This document shows, piece after piece, positions 43,862 through 44,950 of a stretch of DNA of 44,950 nt (position 1 is its first letter; each line of letters starts with the position of its first letter). Location of the stretch: IMG/VR virus record IMGVR_UViG_3300045283_000039, positions 1 to 44,950 of that record. One strand, 5' to 3'. Source of the DNA: a virus. The notes under the pieces are model-generated. The model was not told the origin of the DNA and did not search any database. It was given only the letters and a program-made list of their open reading frames with translations. The position numbers and the translations under genes are program-made.

Positions 43862-43889
43862 AACTTACGCATAACTACCAAGCTGTCAA
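43862..43889 (-). promoter_or_regulatory. Promoter P1
   Basis: On the minus strand TTGACA (43889-43884), 16-bp spacer, TAAGTT (43867-43862), TGC near the -10 box. It leads to ATG 43829 with about 25 nt of leader. It follows a terminator and shares a 29-bp block with P2. Confidence 0.8.
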
Positions 43890-43891
43890 GT

Positions 43892-43927
43892 AAAAGAAAA
43901 CGGGCGCTAGTTTATAGCCCAGCGCCC
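43892..43927 (-). terminator. Intrinsic terminator after the HNH gene
   Basis: The stem GGGCGCT/AGCGCCC (43902-43927, 12-nt loop) is followed by GTTTTCTTTT on the minus strand. It should end the late transcript that runs across the linear ends. Confidence 0.85.
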
Positions 43928-44004
43928 GCCCCCTTGAACAACACAGAGAAGTCAGCCGGTCTAGCGGCCCATGTCTCTTTAGACCTAAACTATCATGCGT
44001 GTTA

Positions 44005-44310
44005 CTACGGTTGGCAAATTCTTTTCGCGATTATCCGTCGCACTTCCCGGTTCATCTTGGACCGCTTCATTGTATCTAGTTTTTGATGACAAGGGCTACA
44101 GGCTAGCGCTGCTTCCCGTAGTTGTTCTTGGCTAAGGAACCGCCGCTTATCAGCATGAGCAAAGCCAAGCATAATACCGCCCACGCAGCCGTCATAATGA
44201 AACTCGCATCGAGTTATACCCGCTCGTTCAAATAGCGGCTTTAGCTCGGCTCGTACCCGATCCCATTCTAATGTGCGTTTTCCTGCCCGCCTTAATGGAG
44301 CGCGTCTCAC
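44005..44310 (-). CDS. HNH endonuclease
   Basis: This 101-aa protein has a GTG start. The zinc pair CEFHYDGC (35-42) and ACSPCHQKL (70-78) surround GFAHADKRR, whose H52 is a likely catalytic residue. Short HNH proteins near terminases are often packaging cofactors; here it is near the lysis genes. A 17-codon mini-ORF joins it to the thermonuclease (GTGA), of uncertain value. Confidence 0.8.
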   Translation of the reverse strand: MRRAPLRRAGKRTLEWDRVRAELKPLFERAGITRCEFHYDGCVGGIMLGFAHADKRRFLSQEQLREAALACSPCHQKLDTMKRSKMNREVRRIIAKRICQP

Positions 44311-44356
44311 TCACGCAGTAATGTGGAGCAGCGCCTTAACCTTTTTGGTTTGGTTT

Positions 44357-44704
44357 TCATTGTGGTAAAGGTTTTAAGCCATAAAACGGTACGGCCATCC
44401 CTGCGTTTATCATCACGTCGCTAAAGTTCCTGCCATCACCCATGATAACAGCCCCATCGAATCGGCCACCGAACTTATCCCATCCGTGAGATATTATCTT
44501 GATTTGTGCGCCTATTGCCAATAGTTGCTGCGCGAATGCTAGCGATGTCTTTCCTTCAGGTGTGATTAACTCCGGTGCGTTGATGCCATATACTCGGCAG
44601 TGGATGTCAACGCTGTGTATGCCAAAGCCTAGGTCTAAATCAACGATAATAGTATCACCATCATGCAGTTTGATAACCGTCGCGGGATACGGGCCGAACG
44701 TCAT
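44357..44704 (-). CDS. Thermonuclease (staphylococcal nuclease family)
   Basis: In this 115-aa protein the SNase motifs are visible: DGDTI at 15-19, CRVYGINAPE with R37 and E45, and DKFGGRFDG with R81. Residue 42 is Asn where Asp is common. There is no signal peptide. It could degrade host DNA or act in recombination. It overlaps the papain-like gene stop by 4 bp. Confidence 0.85.
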   Translation of the reverse strand: MTFGPYPATVIKLHDGDTIIVDLDLGFGIHSVDIHCRVYGINAPELITPEGKTSLAFAQQLLAIGAQIKIISHGWDKFGGRFDGAVIMGDGRNFSDVMINAGMAVPFYGLKPLPQ

Positions 44705-44950
44705 AGAGCCTTCTTGTTGGCAAGATCAACTGAAGCATGAGCCGCTTTCCCGGCAACTGTGTGCGCGGAGTGTGGCTGCGTAGCCCACGGCTTTGTTAGT
44801 GTCCACCATGCAGTAAGATCAGGATCACTTGGCACAGGATTTGGTGTCGGCGGTGGACTCGTGATAGGAACTGACTGAGTTAGATCGCCTTGCTGAGCAA
44901 GCAATGCGGCTAGCCCTATTGAATTATAGCCGAACGTTCCACTCTTGCCC
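44701..44950 (-). CDS. C1A papain-like cysteine peptidase, 3' part (overlap copy)
   Basis: This is the end of the peptidase gene that begins at 723. The part after the overlap carries the linker and a tail, DLTAWWTLTKPWATQPHSAH, then VAGKAAHASVDLANKKAL. It stops at TGA 44701-44703, joined to the thermonuclease by ATGA. The overlap repeats bases 1-127. Confidence 0.85.
   Translation of the reverse strand, partial: GKSGTFGYNSIGLAALLAQQGDLTQSVPITSPPPTPNPVPSDPDLTAWWTLTKPWATQPHSAHTVAGKAAHASVDLANKKAL
44824..44950. repeat. Terminal overlap, right copy (127 bp)
   Basis: Identical to 1-127. See the left copy. Joining the two gives one continuous peptidase gene and a 44,823-bp unit. Confidence 0.97.

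Noticed and set aside
1-44950. tRNA genes, integrase or lysogeny module
   Set aside because: No cloverleaf, recombinase motif or divergent repressor pair was seen. A tRNA scan would settle the first point.

Overview
The window is a complete tailed-phage genome, apparently a siphovirus, cut open at an arbitrary point. Bases 1-127 are repeated exactly at 44824-44950, so the unit is a 44,823-bp circle (or circularly permuted molecule), and one gene (a papain-like peptidase) runs across the join. Every gene I can support lies on the minus strand, and neighbours are typically joined by ATGA, TAATG or GTGA stop/start overlaps. I see no integrase, tRNA, DNA polymerase, primase or helicase, so this looks like a lytic phage that relies on host replication. 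A phage-encoded outer-membrane beta-barrel and several Sec-type signal peptides point to a Gram-negative host. I cannot name the host.

Layout in the direction of transcription (high to low coordinates). (1) 43.8-36.4 kb: an early-type operon behind a strong promoter (P1), with a coiled-coil protein, a RecT annealase, a resolvase-like nuclease, a MazG-like protein, a SWIM zinc finger, two DUF3820 paralogues, many small unknowns and a beta-class DNA methyltransferase. It ends at a pair of hairpins. (2) 36.2-29.8 kb: a second operon behind a near-identical promoter (P2), with an IrrE-like metallopeptidase, a low-molecular-weight phosphatase-like protein, HTH and ParB-like DNA-binding proteins and a methyltransferase. 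(3) 29.7-26.2 kb: packaging (TerS, zinc ribbon, DUF4031, TerL, PD-(D/E)XK-like nuclease). (4) 26.1-18.3 kb: head genes: gpW-like joiner, a 1322-aa portal fused to ParB-like and zeta-kinase-like domains, protease with nested scaffold, decoration protein and major capsid protein. (5) 18.3-11.1 kb: glycosyltransferase, neck and tail genes, an HNH nuclease, and a tail-assembly chaperone pair joined by a predicted -1 frameshift. (6) 11.1-2.5 kb: tape measure, tail tip with a 37-cysteine protein, and a YadA-like fibre with a signal peptide. (7) 2.7-0 kb and across the join to 44.0 kb: small membrane proteins, outer-membrane barrel, holin-like protein, papain-like peptidase, thermonuclease and HNH, closed by a terminator at 43.9 kb.

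The most unusual structure is a dispersed 16-bp palindrome, GTATCG-YYRR-CGATAC, present in 11 copies around the circle. Some copies sit immediately after stop codons. Others lie inside genes, where unrelated proteins (TerL, RecT, a 290-aa unknown) share the peptide IANDT, and signal peptides of the outer-membrane protein and the fibre share VSLAI. This looks like a DNA-level element (binding site, hairpin or mobile palindrome) tolerated in coding sequence. Other items worth following are the portal polyvalent fusion, the frameshift in the tail chaperone, the nested scaffold start, the matched promoters, and a small ORF interrupted by an in-frame TGA.
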